From Muricea muricata (lineage: Eukaryota > Cnidaria > Anthozoa > Malacalcyonacea > Plexauridae): a stretch of DNA of 64,000 nucleotides. The position numbers were made by a program, and so were the translations under genes. Where the stretch lies: NCBI GenBank assembly GCA_963855995.1, contig OY979716.1, forward strand, positions 44,056,480-44,120,479. The letters are read 5' to 3'. A model generated the notes under the pieces. That model ran no database searches, was not told the DNA's origin, and was given only the letters and a program-made list of their open reading frames with translations. Positions 54,849 to 64,000 of the stretch are shown here, in pieces. The stretch's first letter is position 1. Each line of letters opens with the position of its first letter.

Positions 54849-55119
54849 TATTCTTATATCAAGTGTCAAAGTGAAAGACACTATTAAACAAGACACAGCT
54901 GTTTTTACTGAACAAAATTTTAAACTAAAAATAAACTTTGCAGAGTAAAACAACTTTCAGATTCATAAGTACAAAGGTCACACATGCATGACTTCCAGTT
55001 TTATCACTGCCGGGCATTAATACATGGACATTAATACTTTTAATGCCCTCGCATACCTCATGCGGTCAACAGTTCAATTTCGTTACTTTCATGTGATCGT
55101 TTTTTAACCAATAAGATAC

Positions 55120-55390
55120 TAGAATGAATCAACTTTGACACTTGATATATAATAATAAACCGGTATATGATTTCTTACATGAAGTATTAGATATGTACAC
55201 GGATATATAATACGCACCATTCACACACACAAAATATACTGAAATGCACATGCATAAAGTATACTGAAAACTTTCACAAAGTACGCTGGAAATATGTGTA
55301 AAGGTTTGTTTCATGTTGTATTTTTGTTTCAACTAAACACAATTAAATGCATTTATCAATACTTTTGCAACACATCATAATAACCGGCAG
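55120..55390 (-). repeat. inverted BEL/Pao LTR copy (possible solo LTR)
   Basis: The reverse complement starts TGTGTTGCAAAAGTATTGAT and follows the LTR-like sequence at 43140 block by block. No BEL coding sequence adjoins it, so it looks like a solo LTR left by recombination between the LTRs of a lost copy. Target duplications were not identified. Confidence 0.75.
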
Positions 55391-55407
55391 AATCTTAAAC
55401 GTATTCT

Positions 55408-55870
55408 TAGGGGCGGATCCAGGATTTTTCATACCTAAGTCAAAATTCCATGACCTCATCGGTAATGATGATGTAATCGATGATGATGTTATTGATGGTG
55501 ACGTAAGAACCAATGATGTCATTTGACATCAGAATGATAACCTGATTTTCGTAAAGGTACATATTTTTTAAACTGCAGATGCGCAAATGTCGCACGTTTT
55601 CCACTTAAAAATGATACATTTTTCCTAAGTAGACTGTTTCGCCCTATGTCAGGGCTCATCAGAATGCCATGAAACACATTTACCAAAAAATAGTAAACTG
55701 TGATCTGACATGGACAGCCCTTTAAAAAAAGGCCATACACAGGAACAAGCAGTCTGGTTTTAAAGTGCCAGAAACCCACCTTCACACCTTTTGCAAGAGC
55801 GAAAGGATTTTGGTTGGAAATAGGTGACAAAGTAGGACATTTCATGGATGTGAATTTGCTTGTTTTCTCA
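55408..55870 (+). mobile_element. fragment related to the hAT-like element at 27 kb
   Basis: It starts TAGGGGCGGATCCAGGATTT (compare CAGGGGCGGATCTAGGATTT at 27018). Near 55758-55855 it contains AAAGTGCCAGAAACCCACCT, TTCACACC, GAAATAGGTGAC and GGACATTTCATGGATGTGAA, matching 27541-27640 in the same orientation. No right end was found. Confidence 0.8.
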
Positions 55871-55880
55871 AATCCTAAAA

Positions 55881-56160
55881 GGTTATATTGTATATTATAT
55901 AATCGTGTATTTATAGTTATATTGTAAAGAGATGAAAGAGCTTCTAATGTTAACTAATGAAGCAAATTTAAGTTGAAATATTAAGTTCTATAAACTTCCA
56001 CCCTGTGCACGTGGGAATAAAGTGTGCAGACGTTTACTGTATTATCTTTTGTATCCCAGAAGGTTATATTGTATATTATATAATCGTGTATATGTAGTTA
56101 TACTGTAAAGAGATGCAAGAGCTTCTAATGTTAATGAGACAAATTTAGAGTTAAAATATT
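55881..56160 (+). repeat. ~180-bp tandem repeat, array A
   Basis: Units run GGTTATATTGTATATTATAT, AATCGTG, GTAAAGAGATG, AGAGCTTCTAATGTTAA, AAGTTCTATAAACTTCCACC and GGGAATAAAGTGTGCAGACG, returning to GGTTATATTG after 181 bp. About 1.6 copies. Related arrays lie at 59153 and 61050. Confidence 0.9.
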
Positions 56161-56639
56161 AGCAGGAGATTTTTTACAAAGTCGCATGTTTTTTTTTCAA
56201 AACACTCAAAACTTGGTAACCAGGCAAAAGAGCGGGCCTCTAATTGTTTGCACATCAGGTGGAATTTTGATAGCTGTGTTTCAGACGTCGGAAAGAAAAA
56301 GTTAAGACTGAGCAAACTAGTGTATAATACTAAGTACATAGCTGAGAATTTTTGTGTGGATTAAAGGTAAGTACAAAAACACTTTCTTTGAACAATATAT
56401 TTTAAAATAGCCTCTTTGTTGCAATAGTAACCATACATTAAGTAAGCACATAAAAGTGCGAGTGGAGGAAAGCTGTAAAAATTGAAATGTTATAAAAAAT
56501 AGTTCTGCCAGCATCAGGAAAGTTTTTGCTCAAAAAAATTGTAATTGTTAGTTGCTACTATGTCACAGAATACTAACTGCAAGCATGCAAGCAGAGGTCA
56601 CAAAAATATTCAATTTGTTTAGGTTTCGCCAAATTTTAA

Positions 56640-57670
56640 TTTTGGTTCAAAAATTTTGCTGCGAAGCATGACGACATAAAAAAACTGTCAATTTGGTTGG
56701 ACAATGGGCGTCATTATCATAATACTTTCGTAATAGGTATGGCTGATGCGTTTTTTAGAATTGTGCCCAATGAAAATTGTTCCCTATTTCTTTTTTGAAG
56801 CACAAAAAGGTAAGACTTCATTAGACTCGCACTTCGCCACTTTTAAATTCGTCTTGAAAGGGTGGATGAAACAAGGAAACAATATTTTACAAAGTATTCT
56901 GGTTGATGGGACAGCAGATCATCTCAAAGGAACACATGTTTACAAAATAACGATAGACCGAACAAAAGAGCCAAAAACTGCAAACACCTGGAATGGAATA
57001 AATAGATTGGGTGCTTCATCTACATTTATGACGGCCATGAATGCATTGCAATAGTTGCCAGAGAACAAAGTAATCATTATGCAGGTGAATGTTTCACAAA
57101 GGAACGGCTATTTAAGCTTTGGAAAAAGTTCATGTCCAAAAATGTATCTAGTGGAGTCATATCAGATTTCAACATTGAAAATTATTAAAGTGTTAAGCCT
57201 CAATTAATGAAAACACAAAAACCGAAAAAGGAACGTCAATGTTCGAAAATCATAGAGCAAAATACGGATTGTGAAGTCGACGGTTGTCCAAAGTGCGGAA
57301 GAAATTTTTTGAGACCTACTTGGCTGGCAAAGCATGTTGAGACATGCAGTATGAAAGATAGAGAAAGGAAAAGAAAAACAGCCAAGGAAATCCGAGAGTC
57401 AGTACCAGTTAAAGAAGCTCTTGGTAGTGCTACAAAACAGAGAAAGCTTGCTGGAAACCGTATTGCTCAGACTAATTAAACACCGATTTGCAGTCTTTTT
57501 ACAGAATGCTATTGAAGGGAAGTGCGGGGAAACAAGGGTCCAAGATTAGAAAAGCAACAAGTTCACTGAAAAATAAACTTGGAGAAGACCTGGTGCTCAA
57601 AGAAGCACAAATAAAGAACTATTGGAGTGCATATAAAAGAAAAAGACTAAAGTTACAGCGTGAATGTTGA
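56640..57670 (+). pseudogene. DDE-like/zinc-finger protein fragment of an uncharacterised family
   Basis: The first segment (about 56698-56775, frame 3) reads LDNGRHYHNTFVIGMADAFF, with a plausible catalytic Asp. The next (about 56755-57054) reads GKTSLDSHFATFKFVLKGWM and ITIDRTKEPKTANTWNGINR. At 57207-57479 a C2H2-type finger (CPKCGRNFLRPTWLAKHVET, C) lies in a Lys-rich context. A last segment (57488-57670) ends EAQIKNYWSAYKRKRLKLQ, a homeodomain-like helix. Asp-Asn-x-x-YHN, a LDSHF block, a finger and a basic helix are features I recall from a multicopy cnidarian family of presumed transposases. Frames change near 56760, 57055 and 57480. Confidence 0.5.
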
Positions 57671-57780
57671 TTTCATCCCGATGGAAAACTCATGTTAAAA
57701 TTGAATATTAGCGCACAATGATTCTTAAAAAGGAGGTTTCCATATTTACATGTAGTACACGAAGAAATACGTTCTTTCAC

Positions 57781-57884
57781 TACCTGAAACGATAAACAGA
57801 ATTCGACGTTTTAAGTGAAGAAGATAGCTGCCCGTCAAAAAGCCTTCGCTTCAAGCGTCAAATTCTGTTTTGTTGTTTCAGGTA
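57781..57884. repeat. 104-bp palindrome with TACCTGAAAC ends
   Basis: TACCTGAAAC, AAACAGAATT and GACG on the left pair with CGTC, AATTCTGTTT and GTTTCAGGTA on the right. The arms are about 40 bp. Confidence 0.9.
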
Positions 57885-59100
57885 TTGACAGAACCTAGTT
57901 CTTTCTGTTCTTTTGACTGCACTGCCTGTACTGGCAACGTTAGTTCAACATGAGTATGGGTAGAATTATTTTGCTAAAAATTACAGTTATGGACATTCTT
58001 TTGCAGTAGACGTTGGCCATAGCCAACAATTAATTAAAAAGTTGAAAGAATTTTTAAGGAATAAAATACTGTTTAAAAACATACATATTTTTTGCAAACT
58101 ACAGTTTGCTTGATCGGAAACAGTTTTTGAGTAATTTTTTGTCGTTAAGTATTGGATGTAACTATGGGACAATTTCAACCAAATATGGTCAATGTATAAA
58201 GTCTTTAAAGTTTTGTGAAAAATTTCCTAGACAAAGTATTTTTAAGGTTATGTTGAAGAAAAATGACTGAAAATTATTGTCACATTTCTAAGTATTATCA
58301 TTTTAATTTTTCTGAAAGGCTAAATGCTGATTTTTACAGCAATTGTTTATTTTTACAATAATTCTGGTGGGTCTCAAAAATGGCAAAAAACAACCTTGGA
58401 CCTACCCCTCAGATTCAAAGCAAATTACATCAATACCAAATAAGCTTGATCGGAAGAAGATTTTCAAAGATTTTCAGCACATAATCTTGTATATGTCTGT
58501 TACAAAGCATGGTTATGAAAATGAGTATTTATGCAAATTTCACTAACACAATAGATTGTCATTTAAGGTCATTCTATGTGGAAGTCTTTCAAACAAATTT
58601 GGCACCTACAAACCACTCAAACATGTAAATCAATTTTAAAACCAACGTTTAGAATGAAAATCCTCAATTCTGTGCCAAGACACAACAGAATGATTGATTC
58701 TAGAATGGAATATTTAAACGTGCAATTGAAATAGTAATACTTTGAATATACTGCTCTCCAAGACTTTAATTTACAAAATAGAATGTTTAATGTCTGTAGC
58801 ATGTTATACATACGTTTAATTTCAAACAGTTACTCAAATACAAATACAATCTTACCTTCCATGTTGCGTGCTTACTTGATCGATGCATTAACACTGTACA
58901 GTCAGGACAATATTATGCACTTGGGAAGCTCTGATTTTTACATATTTTGGTAAAAGAAGAGTGCCCTGTTTGCTTTAAATAAATTTGTTTTTATCCAAAA
59001 AATTACCACGCATTTTCCAAACTTAAATGTACTATCATACTTCGAATTTTTGAAAGAAACAAGCCGCCATCTTGTTATTATGCAATCTGTGGCTCATGCA
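57885..59100. other. no gene recognised
   Basis: AT-rich sequence with no supported coding segment. Short frames here are unconvincing. Confidence 0.4.
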
Positions 59101-59152
59101 ATCTAATGGGTTTTGAGCGCCGGATATGCGAGCTTGTAAAAAATCTACTCTT

Positions 59153-59450
59153 AAGTTCTATAAACTTCCACCCTATGTACCTGGGAATAAAGTGTGCAGA
59201 CGTTTACTGTATTATCTTTTGTATCCCAAAAGGTTATATTGTATATTATATAATCGTGTATATATATATTGTAAAGAGATGCAAGAGCTTCTAATGTTAA
59301 CGAGACAAATTTAGAGTTGAAATATTAAGTTCTATAGACTTCCACCGTATGCACCTGGGAATAAAGTGTGCAGACATTTACTGTATTATCTTTTGTATCC
59401 CAAAAGGTTATATTGTATATTATATTGTATGTTATATTGTATATCATTTT
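59153..59450 (+). repeat. ~174-bp tandem repeat, array B
   Basis: Starts AAGTTCTATAAACTTCCACC and repeats after about 174 bp, the same unit as array A. The final copy ends in a short TATATTGTA slippage run. Confidence 0.9.
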
Positions 59451-59867
59451 TAAGGTATTATTCCTCTAACAAAATATATGCATTTCGCTTTTAAACGGCT
59501 TTCAAATTTTAATCAAACCATTCGAGCTGTTGGTATATTTTTACTTAATGACCTTAATTTACGCATTTTTCTTTGTATGTTCTGTATATGTTAAAAGTTC
59601 AACTGGAGGTAAGTCCCGTTTGCTCTCCTTCCTTTCGGTATATATATTTATCCAATAAAGTTTTAATAGTTAACATGCACAAGTTAAATGAACGAATACC
59701 GCTTGCGTATTGGTCGACACGAGAAATTATGAATTTTCGTCAAGTGATTAAGCTGATATATTCAAATCATGTACTGTGAACAGTGTGCGTAAAAACATCA
59801 ATCCTTTCAAATTCAGATTAATTAAGCACAATGTAAAACAAAACAAAGATATCCACCGAGCATGCGA

Positions 59868-59940
59868 CATAAGCATGGGCATAAGCATAAGCACAAGCAT
59901 AAGCACAAACATAAGACTATTAAGCACGAGCATAAGCTAT
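59868..59940 (+). repeat. CATAAG hexamer microsatellite
   Basis: Imperfect AGCATAAGCACA/AGCATA units. It gives low-complexity frames on both strands (Ser/Ile-rich or Met/Leu-rich) that are not genes. Confidence 0.9.
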
Positions 59941-60364
59941 GGCAAAACAAAAGCAAATTCAAAAGAAAATTCTTTCTGCTTTGCTTTTGTAAACCTCAGA
60001 GGAAAATTTATCCTTAAAGTTTGTTATTTTGCGTATGCTTATGTCGCTAGTGAGGACTAGACTTAAGTTCTTTTGTTTCATACGGTTGGAACTTAACCTT
60101 CCATGCATTTAAGAGCGTAGAATTTTATGAACCATTTATTTAAAGCAATTATTGATGTCAAGTTTACATATAGCTGCATGATGCCTATTATGCATGGTTA
60201 TTAAATTTGAAAGGGTTTACTTATTTTATATTCACTCTGCATGTCGTTGCATCATGAAAAATTTCTTATACTGGCTAGTTGATTACGAAGCTCATGGACA
60301 TTTTTAAACCCTTGGGAGGTTACGGACAATTCCACATGTTTAGTAGGAGAACAAGTTTTTAGCA

Positions 60365-60538
60365 ATGCCTCCACGACCAAGAGTAAAGATTGGAAACGTA
60401 GAAGGAAGGCTTATTATTGCAGAGCAATGTCGGCAACACGGTGCTTTGTGGGATATTATACTCAATGGTATTAAAAGAAATCCCGAATTGAGCTGTTATC
60501 ACACATTGGTTACCAATTCTGTGCGTAGGCGAGTTTGA
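60365..60538 (+). CDS. short uncharacterised frame, possible first exon
   Basis: MPPRPRVKIGNVEGRLIIAE then CRQHGALWDIILNGIKRNPE, 57 residues to a TGA. The basic start, helical second half and Arg-rich end (VRRRV) would suit a small DNA-binding head. A later plus-strand stretch (about 60672-60900) reads as VDELNMQILQIQSNV followed by Pro/Gln/His-rich frames and could be a second exon. No family recognised; it may be chance. Confidence 0.25.
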   Translation: MPPRPRVKIGNVEGRLIIAEQCRQHGALWDIILNGIKRNPELSCYHTLVTNSVRRRV

Positions 60539-61050
60539 GACTACGTTAATCCTGAAGTAAGCCAGTAAGTACAGTAATCAAACATTGATTTTTGCAAAGA
60601 CATAAACAAAATACCCAACCAATTTTGTGTGTATATGTGTAGTTTATGTAAATATTTACTGTATATTTCAGGGGTCTGATGGAAAGAGTGGACGAACTGA
60701 ATATGCAAATTTTGCAAATCCAGAGCAACGTCAAGAATCATATCATGCGATAAGGATCTTATACAAATGCCATTACCCCAACAAGTTTCATTTCCTCGTC
60801 AACCACTCTGTCAACCACACCCAATCCAACCACGTCCACCTCAGCAACGAGCAGCTAAACCACATCCCCACCAACCACACCCAGCTCAGCAATAAGTACC
60901 TCAATCACATATAAGTCGTCAGCCATGGCTGCCTATGTGCCTATGCGTTCGAGCTAATTTCAAAAGTACTCGTATAATTTGCATAAAATATGTGATAGAC
61001 ATTAACATAACTGAATATTCGTTTGTTTTCGTCAAGTTGTGCATGTTAGC

Positions 61051-61071
61051 TAATAATAATAATAATAATAT
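61051..61071. repeat. AAT microsatellite
   Basis: Seven consecutive TAA/AAT units, directly before array C. Confidence 0.9.
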
Positions 61072-61087
61072 ATAATCGTGTATGTAT

Positions 61088-61601
61088 AGCTTATCATATG
61101 AGAGGCGAGGTGATATCAGTTTTATCGCTCGAGAGACGATATCATATTTTGTCACGAGTGAGCGCAGCGAACGAGGGACAAAATATGATATCGTAACAAG
61201 AGCGATAAAACTGATATTACCGAGTCTCGAATGTGATAACCTATTTATCACATACTTGTGCCGTTATCTAGAGCAAAAACCAGATTATATTTTCAAATTA
61301 TTTACACTTCGAGTACATTTCAAAATGAATTCAAAATGATTGCTGAAAATACACTAAACAGGTAGAAATTAAAAAAACAAACCAAAAATAACTTATCTTT
61401 TAATAGCTGCAAATTTCTTTGTGTTACTTTCCTTGTATTATTTATATTTTTATTATCTCTCTATCGATCCTTCAGTCGGACGCCATCTTTGTTTTGAGTG
61501 GGACAAAAAACGATATCGCGGGACAAAAAACGATATCACGGAACATATCGTTTTTATGTCACCGTGTTATCGCCCGGATAAAGGCACAAGTATGTGATAA
61601 A
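61088..61601. mobile_element. ~514-bp MITE with hairpins, nested in array C
   Basis: It separates two halves of a repeat unit, with TA at each border. Left CTTATCATATGAG and right CACAAGTATGTGATAAATA are weakly inverted. The interior holds a 113-bp hairpin (61109-61221) and an inverted pair, TATTTATCACATACTTGTGCC (61241-61261) with GGCACAAGTATGTGATAAATA near the right end. ACAAAAAACGATATC occurs twice near 61505-61540. Confidence 0.65.
61109..61221. repeat. hairpin with ~45-bp arms and GAGTGAGCGCAGCGAACGAG loop
   Basis: GGTGATATCAGTTTTATCGC and ACGATATCATATTTTGTC on the left pair with GACAAAATATGATATCGT and GCGATAAAACTGATATTACC on the right. The loop GAGTGAGCGCAGCGAACGAG is itself partly palindromic. 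Confidence 0.9.
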
Positions 61602-62239
61602 TATAGTTATATTGTAAAGAGATGCAAAAACGTCTAATATGAACGAGGCATATTTAGAGTTAAAGTATTAAGTTCTATAAGCTGCCACTCTATGCACATG
61701 AGAAGTGTGCAAACGTTTACCTTATATTGTGTATTCCAGAACGTTTTAATGTATGATTGTGTATATAGTGATATTGTGAAGAGATAAAAGAGCTTCCAAT
61801 GTAAGTGGAGCAAATTAAGAACTGAATATTAAACTTCAATTCATGTGCAGATAGTGTGTAAATATAATAAAGATGATGAATTATTGTTATTGTTTTATGA
61901 CTTTTATCCTGTGTATTCTCTTAAAGTTATGAGAAAGATTACATAAAAGGTAGTATGAACTTGTACTTGAAATAGCTTTGATAATCTAGTATGTAAAAGA
62001 ATTGCCTCAGTTCTGAAATGATTATACTTTAGAGGACCCATGCACAAATGCATACGTTGGTCCATTATGATGTATTATGAATGGTAAATCATATGTAGTG
62101 TAGTTTAAATGACACTCGTGCTTCATTTGTTAAAGAGTACAATCACCATGTGTTTGTACTGTATTAACTTGTACAGTATATTTCATTAAAATCTTTCAAC
62201 ACAAGAAGTGAGCAATTTCAACTAAATTTCAACCTTGTG

Positions 62240-64000
62240 TTCCCAACGGAAAATTTATCGATTACCTGATCTGTGTCTGGAACAATTTCTTGATGAATGT
62301 TCATCAAAGCTAAACAAACCATTAAGACGTTCTTCAATCATTGTACTTCGCTTATAATCCTTAAGCATCCTAAGTGCTGAAATAGACCCTTCACACTTGC
62401 AAGACGTAATGGGAAGTGTACCTAAAATGCAAAGTATGACCTTAATTTTTTCAAAACCATCAAAATTGACAGCTTTCAATGTTTCGGCTGTTAGAAGGGC
62501 ATGGTCCGGCAAAGGTTTTCCAGTATGTGTCCCACAAAGACAGCTCAGCATCTAATACTAATGGGATTAGGTAGATCATATTAATAAAAAGTAGCAACAG
62601 GTTTAAATAGCTCAATCCAATTAATTCCATTGCTAGGTAAAGACAAGATTTTGGCCGGAACAATACTTAATCCCTTGTAAACATTAACACTATCAATGTC
62701 AAATCGTGCCTGCAAAGATGAATTAAAATGGTCAATGAGGGGAATGGTAATAATTTTCTTGTAATACTCAGATATAGTCTTGAAGGGTGGGTTTGCCCTA
62801 GTAGTTTGTTTACGAACAGTTCTTGGCTTTGCTTCTTTGAGACCTACTTTAGCTGCTAACTGCAAAGCTTCATCATACCACATATCATGGTAACTACTAA
62901 AAGAATTCCTCATTAACATCATTTATCTTTCAATGAATTTATTAAGTGGATACCATCCATTATATCGATACTCTTTCCTTGCAGCAATTGGGTAACAGGA
63001 AGAGTTTCATCAAGAACATGGTTGGTGATAACTAAAGTAGCCACAAATTCAAAATGTAAAATACTTATTAAATGTAAATTTGCATCAGTAACAAGATTTG
63101 GTCTAAATTCACCCTCTACGTTATATTTCATATTACAAAGTGTGTGATACAATGGAACAAAAAGCTCAGTAAAGCTACAGATACACGGGCAATATTTTTC
63201 TCGCAACGGCAATGCAATTTTTTGAAATCATTGCATTGCCGTCACAAGAAGTGGGTACACGGACAACTGAGTGTGCAACGCTACCCAGATTATTGCAACA
63301 GATTGCAGGAACTTTTCGAAATTTTCCTTCCAAAACAGAATAATCCCACAATTTCATTGGCTGGTGAAGAAATTTAAAAAATTCTACCCTTGACCTTCCT
63401 TGACCACACCTTTAATTGCCGGCAATCGTTGCCAAAAATAAAAAAGTTTGAACTTTCGGCATCGATTGCGCATTACATTGCGTTGCTGTCGCAGATCAAT
63501 TTTCGATGGCAATCAAATAATTTTACAAAAATTGCATTGCCGTTGCAAGAAAAAATTTCCCGTGTATCCGTAGCTTAAACATATCCATACCTTCAACATG
63601 CTCAACCCATCGAGTTCTGCAAATGTCGCTCAAATGTGTTTTTCTGGTCTCAGTATCAGAACTATGTGTCTTAATATAATCCTCAAAAGGTATACTATGT
63701 GTCTGAGAACTGTTAATAACATGTGAAACATCATTAACCTGTTTCAGCATAGTTGTTACCTCAGCTATTTTTAAACAGTCACAAACTGATAAATTAATCT
63801 TTGGCTGTAACAATGAGTATAAAGGGCTTTGTATTTAGTCTTAATATATGAGCAGACAAACCATCAATGCTCCCTGCAACAAAGCCTGCTCCATCGTAGC
63901 CTTGACCTCTACAATCTTCAATGGATAATGTTAAATCTAATAAAAGCTTGGCAAGTTGGGCCCCACTTAATCCATACTTATGCGAAGAAATGCTATAAAT
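62240..64000 (-). pseudogene. hAT transposase remnant (DUF4371-like), continues beyond the window
   Basis: From the window edge down: a block with CRGQGYDGAGFVAG (about 63915-63875), the RW region (DICRTRWVEHVEGMDMF, about 63630-63580), a MITE, then TELFVPLYHTLCNM (about 63165-63120), ISEYYKKIITIPLIDHFNSS (about 62770-62710) and the C-terminal dimerisation block ITSCKCEGSISALRMLKDYK (about 62410-62350), ending near IVPDTDQVI. This is the complete order of the second half of a DUF4371-type hAT protein. The usual Arg of a C-E-R-S motif is Gly. Frame changes near 62580 and 62400 and an in-frame stop near 63825 show decay, but less than in the other three copies. Confidence 0.8.
63173..63576. mobile_element. 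404-bp PIF/Harbinger-type MITE inside the hAT coding sequence
   Basis: The ends AGCTACAGATACACGGG and CCCGTGTATCCGTAGCT are inverted, with arms continuing to CAACGGCAATGCAATTTT. TAA flanks both sides (63170-63172 and 63577-63579). A 3-bp TWA duplication fits PIF/Harbinger. With one TAA removed the flanking hAT reading frame is continuous across the site. Many GCAATGCAA/TTGCATTGC subterminal repeats occur inside. Confidence 0.9.

Larger units (their letters stand above)
61070..61830 (+). repeat. ~180-bp repeat, array C, interrupted by a MITE
   Basis: TATAATCGTGTATGTATAG at 61070 continues after the insertion as TTATATTGTAAAGAGATGCA at about 61604, through the unit AAGTTCTATAAGCTGCCACT, ending about 61830 in a more diverged copy. 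Confidence 0.8.

Noticed and set aside
59748..60060. Met/Leu-rich and Ser/Ile-rich frames
   Set aside because: Low-complexity readings of the CATAAG microsatellite.

Overview
The window is nuclear DNA of an AT-rich, intron-containing animal. Coding fragments carry spliceosomal GT/AG boundaries. The mobile elements (DIRS and BEL/Pao retroelements; ZMYM1/DUF4371-type hAT, Kolobok, P-like and Tc1-like transposons; HECT and integrase-core multicopy families) are the mixture I associate with sponges, cnidarians and other aquatic invertebrates. I cannot name the species. I found no ordinary single-copy housekeeping gene, RNA gene, CRISPR array or prokaryotic operon. Almost the whole window is a graveyard of nested mobile elements, broken by one 200-base N gap (10857-11056).

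Layout. 0.3-1.6 kb: a broken PB1/zinc-knuckle/coiled-coil gene. 2.2-4.9 kb: a MITE, a Tc1-like transposase remnant and the C-terminal half of a hAT transposase. 6-12.4 kb: two pairs of inverted arms, rich in minisatellites, enclosing two divergent small exons and the catalytic end of a tyrosine recombinase. 12.5-18.5 kb: tandem repeats, two more hAT remnants and a fragment of a multicopy family. 19.6-22 kb: non-autonomous elements, including a TTAA-flanked fold-back MITE. 22.4-26.7 kb: a long decayed multicopy protein followed by a HECT-type ubiquitin ligase remnant. 27.0-29.9 kb: a 2.9-kb hAT-like element with a perfect 8-bp target duplication. 29.9-33.1 kb: an uncharacterised family with possible RNase-H-fold acidic motifs and a RING-like tail. 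33.3-36.1 kb: an apparently complete Kolobok-type transposon with an uninterrupted 579-aa transposase. 36.4-38 kb: DIRS gag/RT. 38.4-43.4 kb: BEL/Pao with a 3' LTR-like sequence. 43.5-49.4 kb: a P-like element with 7-bp target duplications that holds two convergent broken genes and two further nested elements. 49.4-54.7 kb: an integrase-core fragment, a MITE with the same ends as the P-like element, and a multi-exon HECT gene. 54.7-64 kb: palindromes, an inverted BEL LTR copy, ~180-bp repeats, a DDE/zinc-finger fragment, and a fourth hAT transposase interrupted by a TAA-flanked MITE.

How the parts relate. The open reading frames are mostly transposition proteins rather than a pathway. Most are inactivated by stops and frameshifts. 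The best-preserved is the Kolobok-type transposase. Insertion order can be read in several places, because a younger element sits between duplicated target bases inside the coding sequence of an older one. Family names were assigned by motif recognition from memory, without database searches, and should be read that way.
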